Shown piece after piece: positions 8,700 to 16,989 of a DNA stretch of 64,000 bases. A program made the translations under genes and the position numbers. The stretch comes from Aliiroseovarius sp. F47248L (GTDB lineage Bacteria; Pseudomonadota; Alphaproteobacteria; Rhodobacterales; Rhodobacteraceae). Under the pieces are notes generated by a model that worked only from the letters and a program-made list of their open reading frames with translations, had not been told where the DNA came from and made no database searches. Position 1 is the stretch's first letter, and every line of letters starts with the position of its first letter. The stretch is taken from positions 372,001-436,000 of the forward strand of contig NZ_JALKBF010000001.1 of NCBI RefSeq assembly GCF_023016085.1, given 5' to 3'.

Positions 8700-9376
8700 A
8701 AATCCTTGTCGTAAACCCGAATACAACCGCTTCAATGACGAAAAAAATCGGGGCCGCGGCCAATGCTGTCGCGCGTCCAGATACCGAGATCATAGCGACT
8801 AATTCTCAAAGCGGACCGGCAAGTATTCAGGGGTTTCTGGACATCGCCACATGTGTGCCGGGCCTTTTGGAAGAAGTGGCGCGGCATCCGGATGTTGACG
8901 CGATTGTCATCGCTTGTTTCGACGATACCGGGCTCGACGCGGTGCGTACGATGGTGTCAGTTCCTGTCTTGGGCATCGGTGAAGCTGCCTATCACGCAGC
9001 CAGCATGATCGCGACCAAGTTCAGCGTCATCACCACCTTGTCGCGCTCGGTTCCGGGGCTTGAAAACAATCTGATGCGCTATGGGCTTGCTGAAAAATGC
9101 ATGAGGGTCCGCGCGACAGATATTCCGGTGCTAAAGCTTGAAGAGGGCGATCCGGCGACCATGACCAAAATCCGGTCTGAGATCCGCGAGGCAATCGATC
9201 AGGACAACGCGGAGGCGATTGTTTTGGGATGCGCCGGAATGGCCGATCTTATGGCACAATTAAGCGAAGAGTTCGGACTTCCTGTTATTGACGGGGTTGC
9301 GGCTGGTGTCACCTTTGCTGAAGCTCTTGTTAACAACAAACTTAGCACATCAAAGATCGGCGCTTACTCAAGCTAG
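8696..9376 (+). CDS. Asp/Glu/hydantoin racemase family protein
   Basis: A 226-residue cytoplasmic protein of the Asp/Glu/hydantoin racemase superfamily. It opens with MKILVVNPNTTASMT, the N-terminus typical of hydantoin and allantoin racemases. The two cysteines expected for cofactor-independent racemisation are present: C74 in IACFDDTGLD and C179 in LGCAGMADL. The likely reaction is interconversion of D and L forms of a 5-substituted hydantoin or of allantoin. Coupling to the ABC importer (ATGA overlap) implies that it acts on the imported compound or a product of it. No hydantoinase or allantoinase is adjacent here; a dihydropyrimidinase lies 36 kb away in this window. Confidence 0.82.
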   Translation: MKILVVNPNTTASMTKKIGAAANAVARPDTEIIATNSQSGPASIQGFLDIATCVPGLLEEVARHPDVDAIVIACFDDTGLDAVRTMVSVPVLGIGEAAYHAASMIATKFSVITTLSRSVPGLENNLMRYGLAEKCMRVRATDIPVLKLEEGDPATMTKIRSEIREAIDQDNAEAIVLGCAGMADLMAQLSEEFGLPVIDGVAAGVTFAEALVNNKLSTSKIGAYSS

Positions 9377-9821
9377 GTGACATGCTGCTAAGCTGTGAAA
9401 TTTTTGATTTCGATGAGCAGTAAGTTTGACCGCTCGCTGTGATCTATGACGGCAGAAATTTGATGGCAGCGCAGCAAGTGCCTGATTTGTCTGCTTTGTG
9501 AGAGTGCCAGAACCAGAAAATGCTGCACATTGGATGAACTGCGACTTTAAGCCGTGGGCGGCCATTTGCGTCAAACATTCTATATGACCACTAAGGGGCA
9601 TACGCGGCGTTGCTGGTTTGAACGATCAAGGTCCGTTGTCTCCATTTCTGACACTCATTGAATGAGAAACGGGTGTTGGGGGCGTGCGACTTCTATGCCA
9701 TTTGCTAAAATTACTCCAATATCCGCCACCAGATTTTGCGAGTTGTAATATTTCTGCTTTTGCCGGTCTCAGATAAAGTGAAGGTGATCTTTGACCATTC
9801 AACAGTTGGCATGTTGCAGTG
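9377..9821. other. Intergenic stretch, nothing convincing
   Basis: These 445 bases separate the racemase gene from the convergent LysR gene. A 77-codon minus-strand frame (9368-9601) has no ribosome site and overlaps the racemase end. I see no convincing gene, hairpin with U-tract or repeat here. Confidence 0.4.
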
Positions 9822-10742
9822 TCAGCTTTCCCACGGAAGTCTTTTACACGTCGAAACCAAATGATCCACGAACAGCCGCTGTCGAGTTGACTGGAAGCGG
9901 TTGGGCTGGAACACCGCGTAGATATCGCGTTTGGGCGATGTCGCGTAATCAGGCAGCACCGCGTGCAATGCTTGGTTCTTGAGGTGCTCAGCCACGTAGA
10001 AAACGGGAAGAATGGCAATGCCAACGCCTTGCAGGGCCGCGCTGCACAAGATGTCACCGGAATCCGCCTTGAAATTGCCGCGCAGACTGACCTGACCGAT
10101 CTGGCCTGTCGCGTCCTGATAGCGCCAGTCGTGCAGCCCGGTGTTTCCCGTGAACGCCAGCATATTGTGATGTGCCAGATCGCCCGGTTCCTCGGGCGTG
10201 CCGTGGGTTTCAAGATAATTCGCGCTTGCACATACCACGAAGGGACAAGAGGCCATGCGCCGCGCGATAAGTGACGTGTCCTTAAGCGCCCCGATACGCA
10301 CCGCAAGGTCAAACCCCTCGTTGACGATATCGACGAAACGCTCATCCAAGCTCACGTCCAACTCCACCTCTGGGTACTTTGCTGCGAAAGACGCGATCGT
10401 TTCGCGGAAGTATTTGATGCCCAAGCTTTGCGGGAAACTGACCTTCAACGGCCCTCGGGGACGCGATTTCAACTCGTAGATTTGTTCCTGTGCTTCCTGC
10501 AAATCCTCCAACGCACGCGCCACGCGTTCATAATAAACCGCGCCCTTCTCGGTGACAGAGACATTCCGCGTGGTGCGGTTCAGCAGTTTGACCTGCAGGT
10601 CCTGTTCAAGGTTCTGCACCTGCTTGGACACGGCTGAACTGGTGATGCCCAACGCGCGCGCAGCACCTGCGAAACTTTCTGCTTTGACGACGGCAATGAA
10701 GACGCCGATGCGGGATATGTGATCCATGCTATTATCAACCAA
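9822..10742 (-). CDS. LysR-family transcriptional regulator
   Basis: A 306-residue LysR protein. The winged helix-turn-helix is at about 8-66 (FAGAARALGITSSAVSKQVQNLE), followed by a linker helix and the periplasmic-binding-like effector domain (about 95-300, with LDVSLDERFVDIVNEGFDLAVRIG). It belongs to the CrgA/DhcR-like group that often controls quinone or aldehyde defence genes. It is divergent from the DoxX, FMN reductase and pirin genes, only 96 bases away, and very probably regulates them. The start may be the ATG at 10742 or the one five codons later, at 10727. Confidence 0.88.
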   Translation of the reverse strand: MVDNSMDHISRIGVFIAVVKAESFAGAARALGITSSAVSKQVQNLEQDLQVKLLNRTTRNVSVTEKGAVYYERVARALEDLQEAQEQIYELKSRPRGPLKVSFPQSLGIKYFRETIASFAAKYPEVELDVSLDERFVDIVNEGFDLAVRIGALKDTSLIARRMASCPFVVCASANYLETHGTPEEPGDLAHHNMLAFTGNTGLHDWRYQDATGQIGQVSLRGNFKADSGDILCSAALQGVGIAILPVFYVAEHLKNQALHAVLPDYATSPKRDIYAVFQPNRFQSTRQRLFVDHLVSTCKRLPWES

Positions 10743-10838
10743 ATGGAATGAGTTATCTTCTAGATGTCAGTATTATCAAGTGAACTCTGAAATGCAATCT
10801 TAGTTCCAGCACAACGAATACCCATCTGGAGAAAGAAC

Positions 10839-11270
10839 ATGACACAGCTTACAAACCCGAACTACGGCGCATTCATCACTCGCGTTTCCCTTGGCGGCAT
10901 CCTTTTGGCCCACGGCCTTTTGAAGCTGCTGGTTTTCACCATCCCCGGAACCGTCGGCTATTTTGAAAGTCTTGGGCTGCCAGCAATCGCTGCCTATCTG
11001 ACCATTTTCGCCGAAATCGTCGGCGGCACCGCGATCATTCTGGGCCTGTACACCCGTTTGGCGGCGCTGCTGTCATTGCCGCTGTTGATCGGCTCGGTCT
11101 GGGCCCATGCAGGCAACGGCTGGCTGTTCAGCGCACCAAATGGCGGATGGGAATTCCCGGTGCTGCTGGTGCTTCTTGCCGTGGCAGTCGCCCTTCAGGG
11201 CGGTGGTGCATTTGCCCTGCGCAAACTGCCGATGATCGACGAATATATCCCACAGCTCTTGAAAGCTTAA
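10839..11270 (+). CDS. DoxX family membrane protein
   Basis: A 143-residue membrane protein with four predicted helices, matching the DoxX family (early LGGILLAHGLLKLL, then FAEIVGGTAIILGLYTRLAAL). DoxX-type proteins are linked to quinone or thiol redox and to defence against electrophiles. It is the first gene of a run of four same-strand genes behind a divergent LysR regulator, with AGGAGAA-like ribosome-site bases ahead of its ATG. The exact reaction is not defined for this subfamily. Confidence 0.82.
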   Translation: MTQLTNPNYGAFITRVSLGGILLAHGLLKLLVFTIPGTVGYFESLGLPAIAAYLTIFAEIVGGTAIILGLYTRLAALLSLPLLIGSVWAHAGNGWLFSAPNGGWEFPVLLVLLAVAVALQGGGAFALRKLPMIDEYIPQLLKA

Positions 11271-11305
11271 GACAAACCACTCGCTTCTAGCAGAAAGCCA
11301 AATCC

Positions 11306-11884
11306 ATGACCAAACTTCTTATGTTCGCCGGAAGCGCGCGCAAAGCGTCGACAAACAAGAAGCTCGCAGCCTTGGCTGCGAGCATTGCCCAAGACGCGGG
11401 CGCTGATGTCACCCTGATCGACCTGAAAGATTTCGAGATGCCTATCTACAATGGCGATATCGAAGCAGAGACCGGCCTGCCAGAAAATGCTAAGCGGCTG
11501 AAACAGCTTTTTGTCGATCATGACGGTCTGTTCATCGCCTCGCCGGAATACAACAGCTCGATTTCGCCTTTGTTGAAAAATGCTTTGGATTGGATATCAC
11601 GCAAGCATATTGAGGATGAACCACCCCTTTGGGCCTATAATGGCAAGGTCGCGGCCCTTGGGGCCGTTGCACCCGGCGCGCTGGGCGGCTTGCGGGGGCT
11701 TGTTCCGTTGCGCATGATGTTGGGGAACATTGGCGTGACGGTCGTACCAAATCAGGTGGCCGTATCGAATGGCGCCAGCGCATTTGATGCCTCTGAGACC
11801 CTGAATAACGAGCAGCAGGCGCAGTTTTTGAAAGCCACGGTCGACCAACTGATAATGACGACGCGTGCCATATCTGAAGCATGA
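11306..11884 (+). CDS. NAD(P)H-dependent FMN reductase
   Basis: A 192-residue flavodoxin-like protein of the FMN_red family. It starts with the FMN phosphate loop MFAGSARKASTNKKL (about 5-19), then has SPEYNSSISPLLKNALDW (about 75-93), the flavin-binding segment of chromate and quinone reductases, and GAVAPGALGGLRGL. It probably reduces quinones, azo compounds or free FMN with NAD(P)H. Its neighbours (DoxX, two pirins, LysR) point to a quinone or electrophile stress response. Confidence 0.88.
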   Translation: MTKLLMFAGSARKASTNKKLAALAASIAQDAGADVTLIDLKDFEMPIYNGDIEAETGLPENAKRLKQLFVDHDGLFIASPEYNSSISPLLKNALDWISRKHIEDEPPLWAYNGKVAALGAVAPGALGGLRGLVPLRMMLGNIGVTVVPNQVAVSNGASAFDASETLNNEQQAQFLKATVDQLIMTTRAISEA

Positions 11885-11907
11885 ACCGAGGATGAAAGGA
11901 ACACGTA

Positions 11908-12843
11908 ATGAGCTGGAACCCTTCAATTGAACCGACCTGTCCCAATGCGGATGGCGTCGATGCCATCGAAACACTGATCGTGCCACGTGCGCGTGACATC
12001 GGAGGGTTCGAAGTCCGCCGCGCCCTTCCGTCACCCAGACGCCAAATGGTCGGCCCGTTTATCTTCTTCGACCAAATGGGTCCGGCAGAGTTCATCACCG
12101 AACAAGGCATCGACGTGCGCCCGCACCCGCATATCGGCTTGGCAACGGTGACCTATCTTTACCAGGGAGAGTTCCAACATAGGGATTCACTTGGCACGGA
12201 CCAGATGATCTATCCCGGTGAAGTGAACTGGATGATCGCCGGGAACGGCGTCACCCATTCGGAACGCACAAGCGCGCAGACCCGCAAAGGGCCAAGCAGC
12301 CTGTTTGGCATTCAGACATGGGTGGCCTTGCCCGAGGAAGCCGAAGACATGGAGGCTGATTTTGAGCACCACAAAGAAGAGGCGCTGCCGTTCTTAGAAG
12401 GGGAAGGCAAACAGGTGCGGCTTATTGTTGGCAATGCTTGGGGTGAACGCGCGCCAACCAAGACATTTACAGAGATGTTCTATGCCGACGCCATCCTGGA
12501 AGCCGGTGCAATGCTGCCCATGCCCGACAACCATGAAGATCGCGGCATCTATGTCACTGACGGCTCAATCGAAGTCGCCGGCGACGTCTTTCAATCTGGT
12601 CAGATGATGGTGTTCCGTCCCGGCGACGCGATCACCGTTAAAGCTGGCCCGGCTGGTGCAAGATTGATGTTGCTTGGCGGCGAGACACTGAACGGCCCAC
12701 GCCACATCTGGTGGAACTTCGTCGCCTCTTCAAAAGAAAAGATCGACGCCGCCAAGGAAGCTTGGGCTGCGGGTGACTGGGAACACGGTCGTTTCCAATT
12801 GCCGCCAACAGACAACGACGAATTCATTCCCTTGCCGGACTAA
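11908..12843 (+). CDS. Pirin family protein
   Basis: A 311-residue bicupin of the pirin family. The conserved N-terminal cupin carries RPHPHIGLATVTYLYQGE (about 70-87) with metal-ligand histidines, then HRDSLG and the pirin motif MIAGNGVTHSER (about 109-120). The C-terminal pirin domain includes LLGGETLNGPRHIWWNFV. Bacterial pirins are iron-binding proteins, some with quercetin 2,3-dioxygenase activity; the native substrate is usually unknown. It lies 23 bases after the FMN reductase and is followed by a second pirin. Confidence 0.9.
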   Translation: MSWNPSIEPTCPNADGVDAIETLIVPRARDIGGFEVRRALPSPRRQMVGPFIFFDQMGPAEFITEQGIDVRPHPHIGLATVTYLYQGEFQHRDSLGTDQMIYPGEVNWMIAGNGVTHSERTSAQTRKGPSSLFGIQTWVALPEEAEDMEADFEHHKEEALPFLEGEGKQVRLIVGNAWGERAPTKTFTEMFYADAILEAGAMLPMPDNHEDRGIYVTDGSIEVAGDVFQSGQMMVFRPGDAITVKAGPAGARLMLLGGETLNGPRHIWWNFVASSKEKIDAAKEAWAAGDWEHGRFQLPPTDNDEFIPLPD

Positions 12844-12893
12844 GCGACTGTCGTGTCTGCGGCCGAGCAAGGAACTAACGAAGGACGAATAAA

Positions 12894-13634
12894 ATGATCA
12901 TCGATCAAAACACCACCCAACAAGGTGGCATAAGTTTCACCGTTCGCCCCGCCAGTGAAAGGGGGCGGGCAGATTTTGGCTGGCTGAAGTCAGCGCATAG
13001 TTTCAGCTTTGGAAACTACTATGATCCCAAGCACATGGGGTTTGGAAATTTGCGCGTCATCAACGATGACCTTGTCGCGGGTGGCAAAGGGTTTGGCCAG
13101 CATCCGCACCAAAACGCCGAGATCTTCTCGTACGTGTTAGGTGGCGCGCTGGAACACAAGGACTCGCTGGGCAACGGATCCGTCGTCAGCGCGGGCGGCG
13201 TTCAATATATGAGCGCCGGATCGGGCGTGACCCATTCCGAGTTCAATCCATCTGCGACCGATGAAATGCGGTTCTTGCAGGTCTGGTTGCTGCCAGAGGT
13301 GCAGAACACCAAGCCCGCATATGACACCATTGATCTGTCGTACGAGGACAAAAACGGGAAGCTGAAATTGTTCCTGTCCCGAGATGGGCGCGACGGGTCG
13401 ATGACAACCCAGGCAGACGCAAGTGTCTATGCAGCGACCTTGGACGGTGATCAGAGGATCAACACAGAGCTTCGTTCTGGTCGCAGAGGCTGGGTGCAGG
13501 TTGCTGATGGGTCATTGAATGTGAATGGGATCGCTTTGTCGAAGGGCGATGGGCTCGCCATTGACGGCAGCGGTGCGCTGACCTTTGACCAGGGCAAAGC
13601 CGCAGAGATCCTGTTCTTCGACCTTGCCCACTAG
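12894..13634 (+). CDS. Pirin-like bicupin (YhhW type)
   Basis: A 246-residue pirin of the shorter YhhW-like type. GWLKSAHSFSFGNYYDP (about 25-41) is the hallmark start, HPHQNAEIFSYVLGGALEH carries the metal ligands, and MSAGSGVTHSE follows. The protein is clearly a different subfamily from the 311-residue pirin just upstream, so the pair is not a recent duplication. Both probably act in the same oxidative response. A strong hairpin 16 bases after the stop ends the operon. Confidence 0.9.
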   Translation: MIIDQNTTQQGGISFTVRPASERGRADFGWLKSAHSFSFGNYYDPKHMGFGNLRVINDDLVAGGKGFGQHPHQNAEIFSYVLGGALEHKDSLGNGSVVSAGGVQYMSAGSGVTHSEFNPSATDEMRFLQVWLLPEVQNTKPAYDTIDLSYEDKNGKLKLFLSRDGRDGSMTTQADASVYAATLDGDQRINTELRSGRRGWVQVADGSLNVNGIALSKGDGLAIDGSGALTFDQGKAAEILFFDLAH

Positions 13635-14343
13635 GGCTGGCGAACGAGGCTGGCGGCACCTAAGTGCCGCCAGACCATTCACCACCAGAGATATCTCACG
13701 AGCAGAAGCTTTGCCTTCGAGCCACGATGCTTAGACCTAAATCTGTCATCAAACCCTTTACTCGCCAGTGGCGGAGGCAGACATTCTTCACATCGCGGCA
13801 TTGACGAAGTTTCGGCTCTAAACCGTCTTCGGATACAGCGCAGCTTGTTCTTGGCAATACGCACCGATGAAAAGTCCGCGATCGGATGCTCAATCAGTCA
13901 TGTCTTGATTGATCTTTGCTCAATCTACGATAATTCAGATTATGTAGAAGAAACAAGATATCGACACCATCTCGTTGATTCCTGATGGCATTCATGAGGC
14001 CGAATACTTGCCTCTAATCCGCGCCGTAGGAAAGCATGGATCACGGTTGTGTTGCGCTACTTTAGCGTGCTGGCCGCCATCAATGCTTTGAGCAATGGGT
14101 CGTCAACCGGCTGGCACGGAGGATATGCGATCTCGGGTTGGCGTATGAGCCGCAGGGCTTGACCAACTCGGGGTAAGCAACCCCCATAGACAAGCCTACC
14201 AAGATCCGAGCCTACAGGATGGAATAGCTAGGATGAAACCGTGCGGGTCATTTCAAATCTTTTGTTCGAACCTACTCCTGTCCCCGCGTTCAGTTATTGT
14301 TTTTGTTTCAAAGGCAGCATTGCATAGGCCAACCGACCAGCTT
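13635..14343. other. Gene-free stretch of about 700 bases
   Basis: After the terminator hairpin at 13650-13673 I find no supported gene. Short minus-strand frames at 13679-13893 are Arg/Lys-rich with no ribosome site or recognisable motif. Base composition drifts towards AT between 13890 and 14340. It may be a decayed gene or insertion; I cannot identify it. Confidence 0.4.
13650..13673 (+). terminator. Hairpin terminator after the pirin operon
   Basis: Perfect 10-bp stem CTGGCGGCAC / GTGCCGCCAG with the loop CTAA, 16 bases after the stop of the second pirin. The downstream tract (ACCATTC) is not U-rich, so termination strength is uncertain. Confidence 0.6.
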
Positions 14344-14559
14344 TCAATGATTGGAATCCGTTCTAAGAACTTGCAGGGCTATCTTGATCTTCCTTAGAAT
14401 GTCCGAGGGGTCGCCACCCTGCATGCCCTCATTTGCCGCGCGCAGGAGGGCTTTCTTATCGTCACGCCATTGTTGAAGCATTTCGATCTTTTCTTGGTGG
14501 CTCAAATCCTTTTCATTCATCAGATCGGTCGGTGAGTTGTAGGTTCCAAGATAAGCCAA
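14344..14559 (-). CDS. Small conserved-type hypothetical protein
   Basis: A 71-residue acidic/basic helical protein (LSHQEKIEMLQQWRDDKKAL, then EGMQGGDPSDILRKIKIAL). I recall similar small proteins, with a LSxEEKIxxLxxW pattern, as common in alphaproteobacteria near stress genes; no function is known to me. I chose the TTG at 14559 because AGGAGA lies seven bases upstream. The frame can be extended to 14586 but would then swallow that ribosome site. It lies just downstream of the universal stress protein gene on the same strand, with about 185 bases between them. Confidence 0.65.
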   Translation of the reverse strand: MAYLGTYNSPTDLMNEKDLSHQEKIEMLQQWRDDKKALLRAANEGMQGGDPSDILRKIKIALQVLRTDSNH

Positions 14560-14743
14560 GACATTTCTCCTGTTAGAAAATACCAAGTCTCGTGGTCGAA
14601 TGTGTCGTAGTCAGCGGCCAGCACACCCGCGTTGTCTCGGGTCACAGATCGCCACGGATTGCGAGCACAATCACACCCTTATTGCGGCAAAATCTGCTTC
14701 GAAATCCTTGTAACAAGGTCCAACTGCATATTTGGCGCCAATA

Positions 14744-15631
14744 TCAAGTTGTTGTGTCGATCGGCGTCGGTTTCCAGATCAATACATCGCAAGCCGCATC
14801 CCGCAGAAGGCGCCTTGAGACGCTGCCGATAAATGCGCGCCTGATCAGACTGGATCGCCCTTGGCCAAGAGCGATCAGATCGAAGTCTTGATGGCGGCAC
14901 AGGCGTGTCAGCGTCTTTACAGGGTCGCCTTTCAACACCTCCGACGTGACACCCAGCCCGCTCTTTTCCGACAGATCTTTCAAGTGACCCTCGGCGTTCT
15001 TCGCCAGGTTGCGCAGATAGGCCGCAAGTTCAGCCGTTTGGGACCCGGCGCGCAACATGGCTTCTTTGAGTTGGGGCGGGATTTGTACGACTTGGACCAC
15101 GTGCAACTGGTTTTCTGGTAGAAGGGTGGATACAAAATGAGACGCTTTCAATGCGTCGTCGTTGCCATTGGTGGCCAGCATGACCCCGCCATATCGACGT
15201 CCAACGGGCCTTTTCACCACGAGCACCGGTATCTGCGTTGCGGCAATAACTCTGTCCGTGGTTGAGCCAAGCAATCTTTCGGAGATTTTCACCCTTTGGT
15301 GAGCACGCATTACAATCAGGTCAGGCGATATCTCTCTACATACCTCGATCAGTCGAAAAGCATGCGTTCCCAACTCAATGTGTATCTGAACATCAGAAGG
15401 GTCTGTCCCCAGCTCGACTACGGCACCTGCGATAACGTCGCGCGCCGCAAAGGCTGCCTGACCCAGAAAGGTGGTAATGTCAGTCAGATCCGCGGCGTCT
15501 CCGGGAAGATCGAGAACGTGTACAAGGTGTAATTCAGACCGAGACGCCGTTGATATTTCAAGGGCGCGATGAAGGACAGCAACATCCTGCGGAAGTTGCC
15601 CAATGGCAGCGAGGATCGTCAAGCGTGTCAT
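14744..15631 (-). CDS. Tandem-domain universal stress protein
   Basis: A 295-residue cytoplasmic protein made of two UspA domains. The first domain ends with the ATP-loop-like GSTTDRVIAATQIPVLVVK (about 124-142), and the second with GSVSRRLLRDAACDVLIWK (near the end). These are the G-2x-G-9x-G type signatures in somewhat degenerate form. Fused dimers of this type are usually induced by starvation, heat or oxygen limitation. The start at 15631 has GGAGACA nine bases upstream; a start at 15646 would overlap that site. Neighbours include DUF1127, Rnk-like and Dps genes, all stress-linked. Confidence 0.85.
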   Translation of the reverse strand: MTRLTILAAIGQLPQDVAVLHRALEISTASRSELHLVHVLDLPGDAADLTDITTFLGQAAFAARDVIAGAVVELGTDPSDVQIHIELGTHAFRLIEVCREISPDLIVMRAHQRVKISERLLGSTTDRVIAATQIPVLVVKRPVGRRYGGVMLATNGNDDALKASHFVSTLLPENQLHVVQVVQIPPQLKEAMLRAGSQTAELAAYLRNLAKNAEGHLKDLSEKSGLGVTSEVLKGDPVKTLTRLCRHQDFDLIALGQGRSSLIRRAFIGSVSRRLLRDAACDVLIWKPTPIDTTT

Positions 15632-15785
15632 GGTCTTTGTCTCCATGTAGAGCGACTTTACTCCAACGCTGCAATCTGGCAAAGATCATCGTTTGTCACC
15701 GTGCGTATTTGGCAGAATCGGTCTGAATTGGTGGCCTTTTAGCTGAACAGCTGAGACTTGCGGGAAAGGCGTGCTGCCTCGGTTT

Positions 15786-16010
15786 TTATTTGGCACGCGC
15801 CCCTTTCGGTCCAGCCATGGACCCGAGACTGGCCAGCATGGACCATGCTGCCCACACCGGTGCATAAAGAACGGCGGCAGGCATCATCGCATTGGCGTTA
15901 CCCATAGAAGATGCTGGTACAGCCCTTGATGGACGGTCATCTGCCGGTCCTGACTTGGATGAGAACAAATGTGGAAACAGTTCTTCAAAGTCAACTTTAC
16001 TAATCATCAT
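15786..16010 (-). CDS. Small hypothetical protein, Ala/Pro/Met-rich
   Basis: A 74-residue predicted protein with an acidic start (KVDFEELFPHLFSS), a polar middle and a hydrophobic stretch (MMPAAVLYAPVWAAWSML, about 42-59) that could be one membrane helix or an amphipathic surface-binding segment. I do not recognise a family. Composition is consistent with coding. It lies on the same strand as the DUF1127 gene upstream and the stress protein downstream. It could be a small stress-related membrane protein; this is inference only. Confidence 0.5.
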   Translation of the reverse strand: MMISKVDFEELFPHLFSSKSGPADDRPSRAVPASSMGNANAMMPAAVLYAPVWAAWSMLASLGSMAGPKGARAK

Positions 16011-16115
16011 TGGATTGGCCCTTTCGGATTGATATGTATGTCGTTTTTGGTGGATTGGGTCACTCCTTGACAGGCGGAGAATGACCCGATCCGATGGCGT
16101 ACATCAAATCACTGA

Positions 16116-16421
16116 TCAAACGGCGCCTTGATATTCACCAGTTGAACTCTGATCCGCTGCCAGCGGAACCATTCCAAGTTCACGATCATCGAAAGCGTCT
16201 ACAATGCGTTCTATGTCTTGACGACAGATGCCCATGTCTCTGAGCACACGATCGTCCAACGCTTGCATCGCCGCGATCAGTTTGCGCCGTTTCCAGCTTC
16301 GGATGGTCGAACGCCACCAGCGGCGCAAAAACCCATCCTCTTCAGACACGGAAAGGGTGTTCGTTTCCGCCCAGTTCGGTCGCAGATCCAAGAAATTATG
16401 GTGAAACAATATGGGATGCAT
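16116..16421 (-). CDS. DUF1127 family protein (copy 1)
   Basis: A 101-residue protein whose C-terminal half carries DUF1127: FLRRWWRSTIRSWKRRKLIAAMQALDD (in part about 33-59), then RVLRDMGICRQDIERIV. The domain is short and Arg-rich, with the LxxLDDRxLxDIGxxRxDI pattern. DUF1127 proteins in Rhodobacter and Agrobacterium affect RNA turnover and stress physiology. The start at 16421 follows GGAGGATGAC; a longer frame to 16538 has no such site. The three-copy small element (16556-16671) lies 135 bases upstream on the same strand. Confidence 0.82.
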   Translation of the reverse strand: MHPILFHHNFLDLRPNWAETNTLSVSEEDGFLRRWWRSTIRSWKRRKLIAAMQALDDRVLRDMGICRQDIERIVDAFDDRELGMVPLAADQSSTGEYQGAV

Positions 16422-16555
16422 GTCATCCTCCAAGCATAAGGTAGCTGAAGCCGTGACGTCGGTATTGCTGTCGTAGGATTTCGAGAGGCGAAATATCGCA
16501 AGCGAAAGCGATGCGGTGCAAAACCTGCGTCTTCTCAATCAGATCTAGATGATCT

Positions 16556-16671
16556 GTAACAACCCCGAGGCGTGGAGCGGCAACATTTGCCAGCCCCGCC
16601 CGGGGCTACCGGCGGTTCAGTGTCTTTCCTGCGAAAGGCAGGAACCTCTTATGCGAGCGGGTTATCATCAT
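16556..16671 (-). ncRNA. Conserved small element, copy 1 (hairpin plus terminator)
   Basis: Reading the minus strand, the element begins ATGATG, contains a 7-bp hairpin (TTCCTGC/GCAGGAA) and then the core CTGAACCGCC. A 10-nt loop holding CCCC and then GGCGG follow, giving hairpin CCGCC/GGCGG. An internal stem GGCAA/TTGCC and finally CGGGGTTGTT come next. The loop CCCCG can pair with the distal CGGGG as a pseudoknot, or as the base of a terminator. Two further copies in this window (16842-16940, plus strand; 23136-23253, minus strand) share the core with the same stem and the same 10-nt loop. It is upstream of a DUF1127 gene. Whether it works as RNA, as a tiny gene or as an attenuator is open. 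Confidence 0.55.
16606..16671 (-). CDS. Candidate 21-residue small protein (element copy 1)
   Basis: An open frame of 22 codons from ATGATG to a TAG that lies in the loop of the conserved hairpin. Residues MM at 1-2, HKR at 7-9, AG at 14-15 and LNR at 18-20 are identical to the equally long frame in copy 2 (23188-23253). It is small and basic. There is no good Shine-Dalgarno site, and the predicted promoter would start the transcript at or next to the ATG, so translation would have to be leaderless. The conservation could instead reflect the RNA structure. Confidence 0.4.
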   Translation of the reverse strand: MMITRSHKRFLPFAGKTLNRR

Positions 16672-16677
16672 GGTTCA

Positions 16678-16706
16678 TATATGGGACGTATAAGCCGCGC
16701 TTTCAA
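16678..16706 (-). promoter_or_regulatory. Heat-shock-sigma-like promoter of element copy 1
   Basis: On the minus strand TTGAAA (16706-16701), a 17-base spacer and CATATA (16683-16678, preceded by C to give CCATAT) stand 6 bases before ATGATG. Copy 2 has TTGAAC, 17 bases, CATATG and 6 bases at exactly the same positions. The TTGAA / CCATAT form resembles alphaproteobacterial RpoH-type promoters. Confidence 0.5.
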
Positions 16707-16841
16707 TCCTGATAGACTTAATCAGTGGTAATCGACGCCGACCCACCAGATTGTGGGCCATTTGGGCCACAGAATGCCTAGAATGCCTATGTTTGCGTCT
16801 CTGGATTGACTATTGATCCATCAATACCTAGGTCCATTTAC

Positions 16842-16940
16842 ATGATGGTACATGCAGAACATTCTCGATTTCTATTGCTGAACCGCCCCTTTCCCCGGGC
16901 GGTCTAGGCGCGTCCGCGCCTGCCACACCCCCGGGGTCTC
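16842..16940 (+). ncRNA. Conserved small element, copy 3 (hairpin plus terminator)
   Basis: Plus-strand copy located 49 bases before the first Rnk-like gene. It starts ATGATG (16842-16847) and has the core CTGAACCGCC (16878-16887), a 10-nt loop with CCCC, GGCGG (16898-16902), an internal stem GGCGCG/CGCGCC and then CCCCGGGGTCTCC. The segment between ATGATG and the core is 15 bases shorter than in the other copies and lacks their first hairpin. The TAG present in the loop of copies 1 and 2 is TTT here, while the hairpin is kept. This argues that the RNA fold, not a fixed peptide, is under selection. A 22-codon open frame (16842-16907) still exists, with H at 7 and R at 9. Confidence 0.5.
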
Positions 16941-16989
16941 CTCACATTCCTGAAACGTGAACAAGGCGTCTGTCGCCGGAGGAGAAATA

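Noticed and set aside
16813..16824. FNR site near the Rnk-like gene (TTGATCCATCAA)
   Set aside because: The two half sites are separated by two bases instead of four, so it does not fit the FNR consensus. It may be part of another palindrome (TATTGAT-CC-ATCAATA).
16842..16907. Treating the 21-codon frame of element copy 3 as a third member of the small-protein family
   Set aside because: Only MM, H7 and R9 line up with the others. The nucleotide hairpin is conserved while the peptide is not, so I list the element but not a separate CDS.
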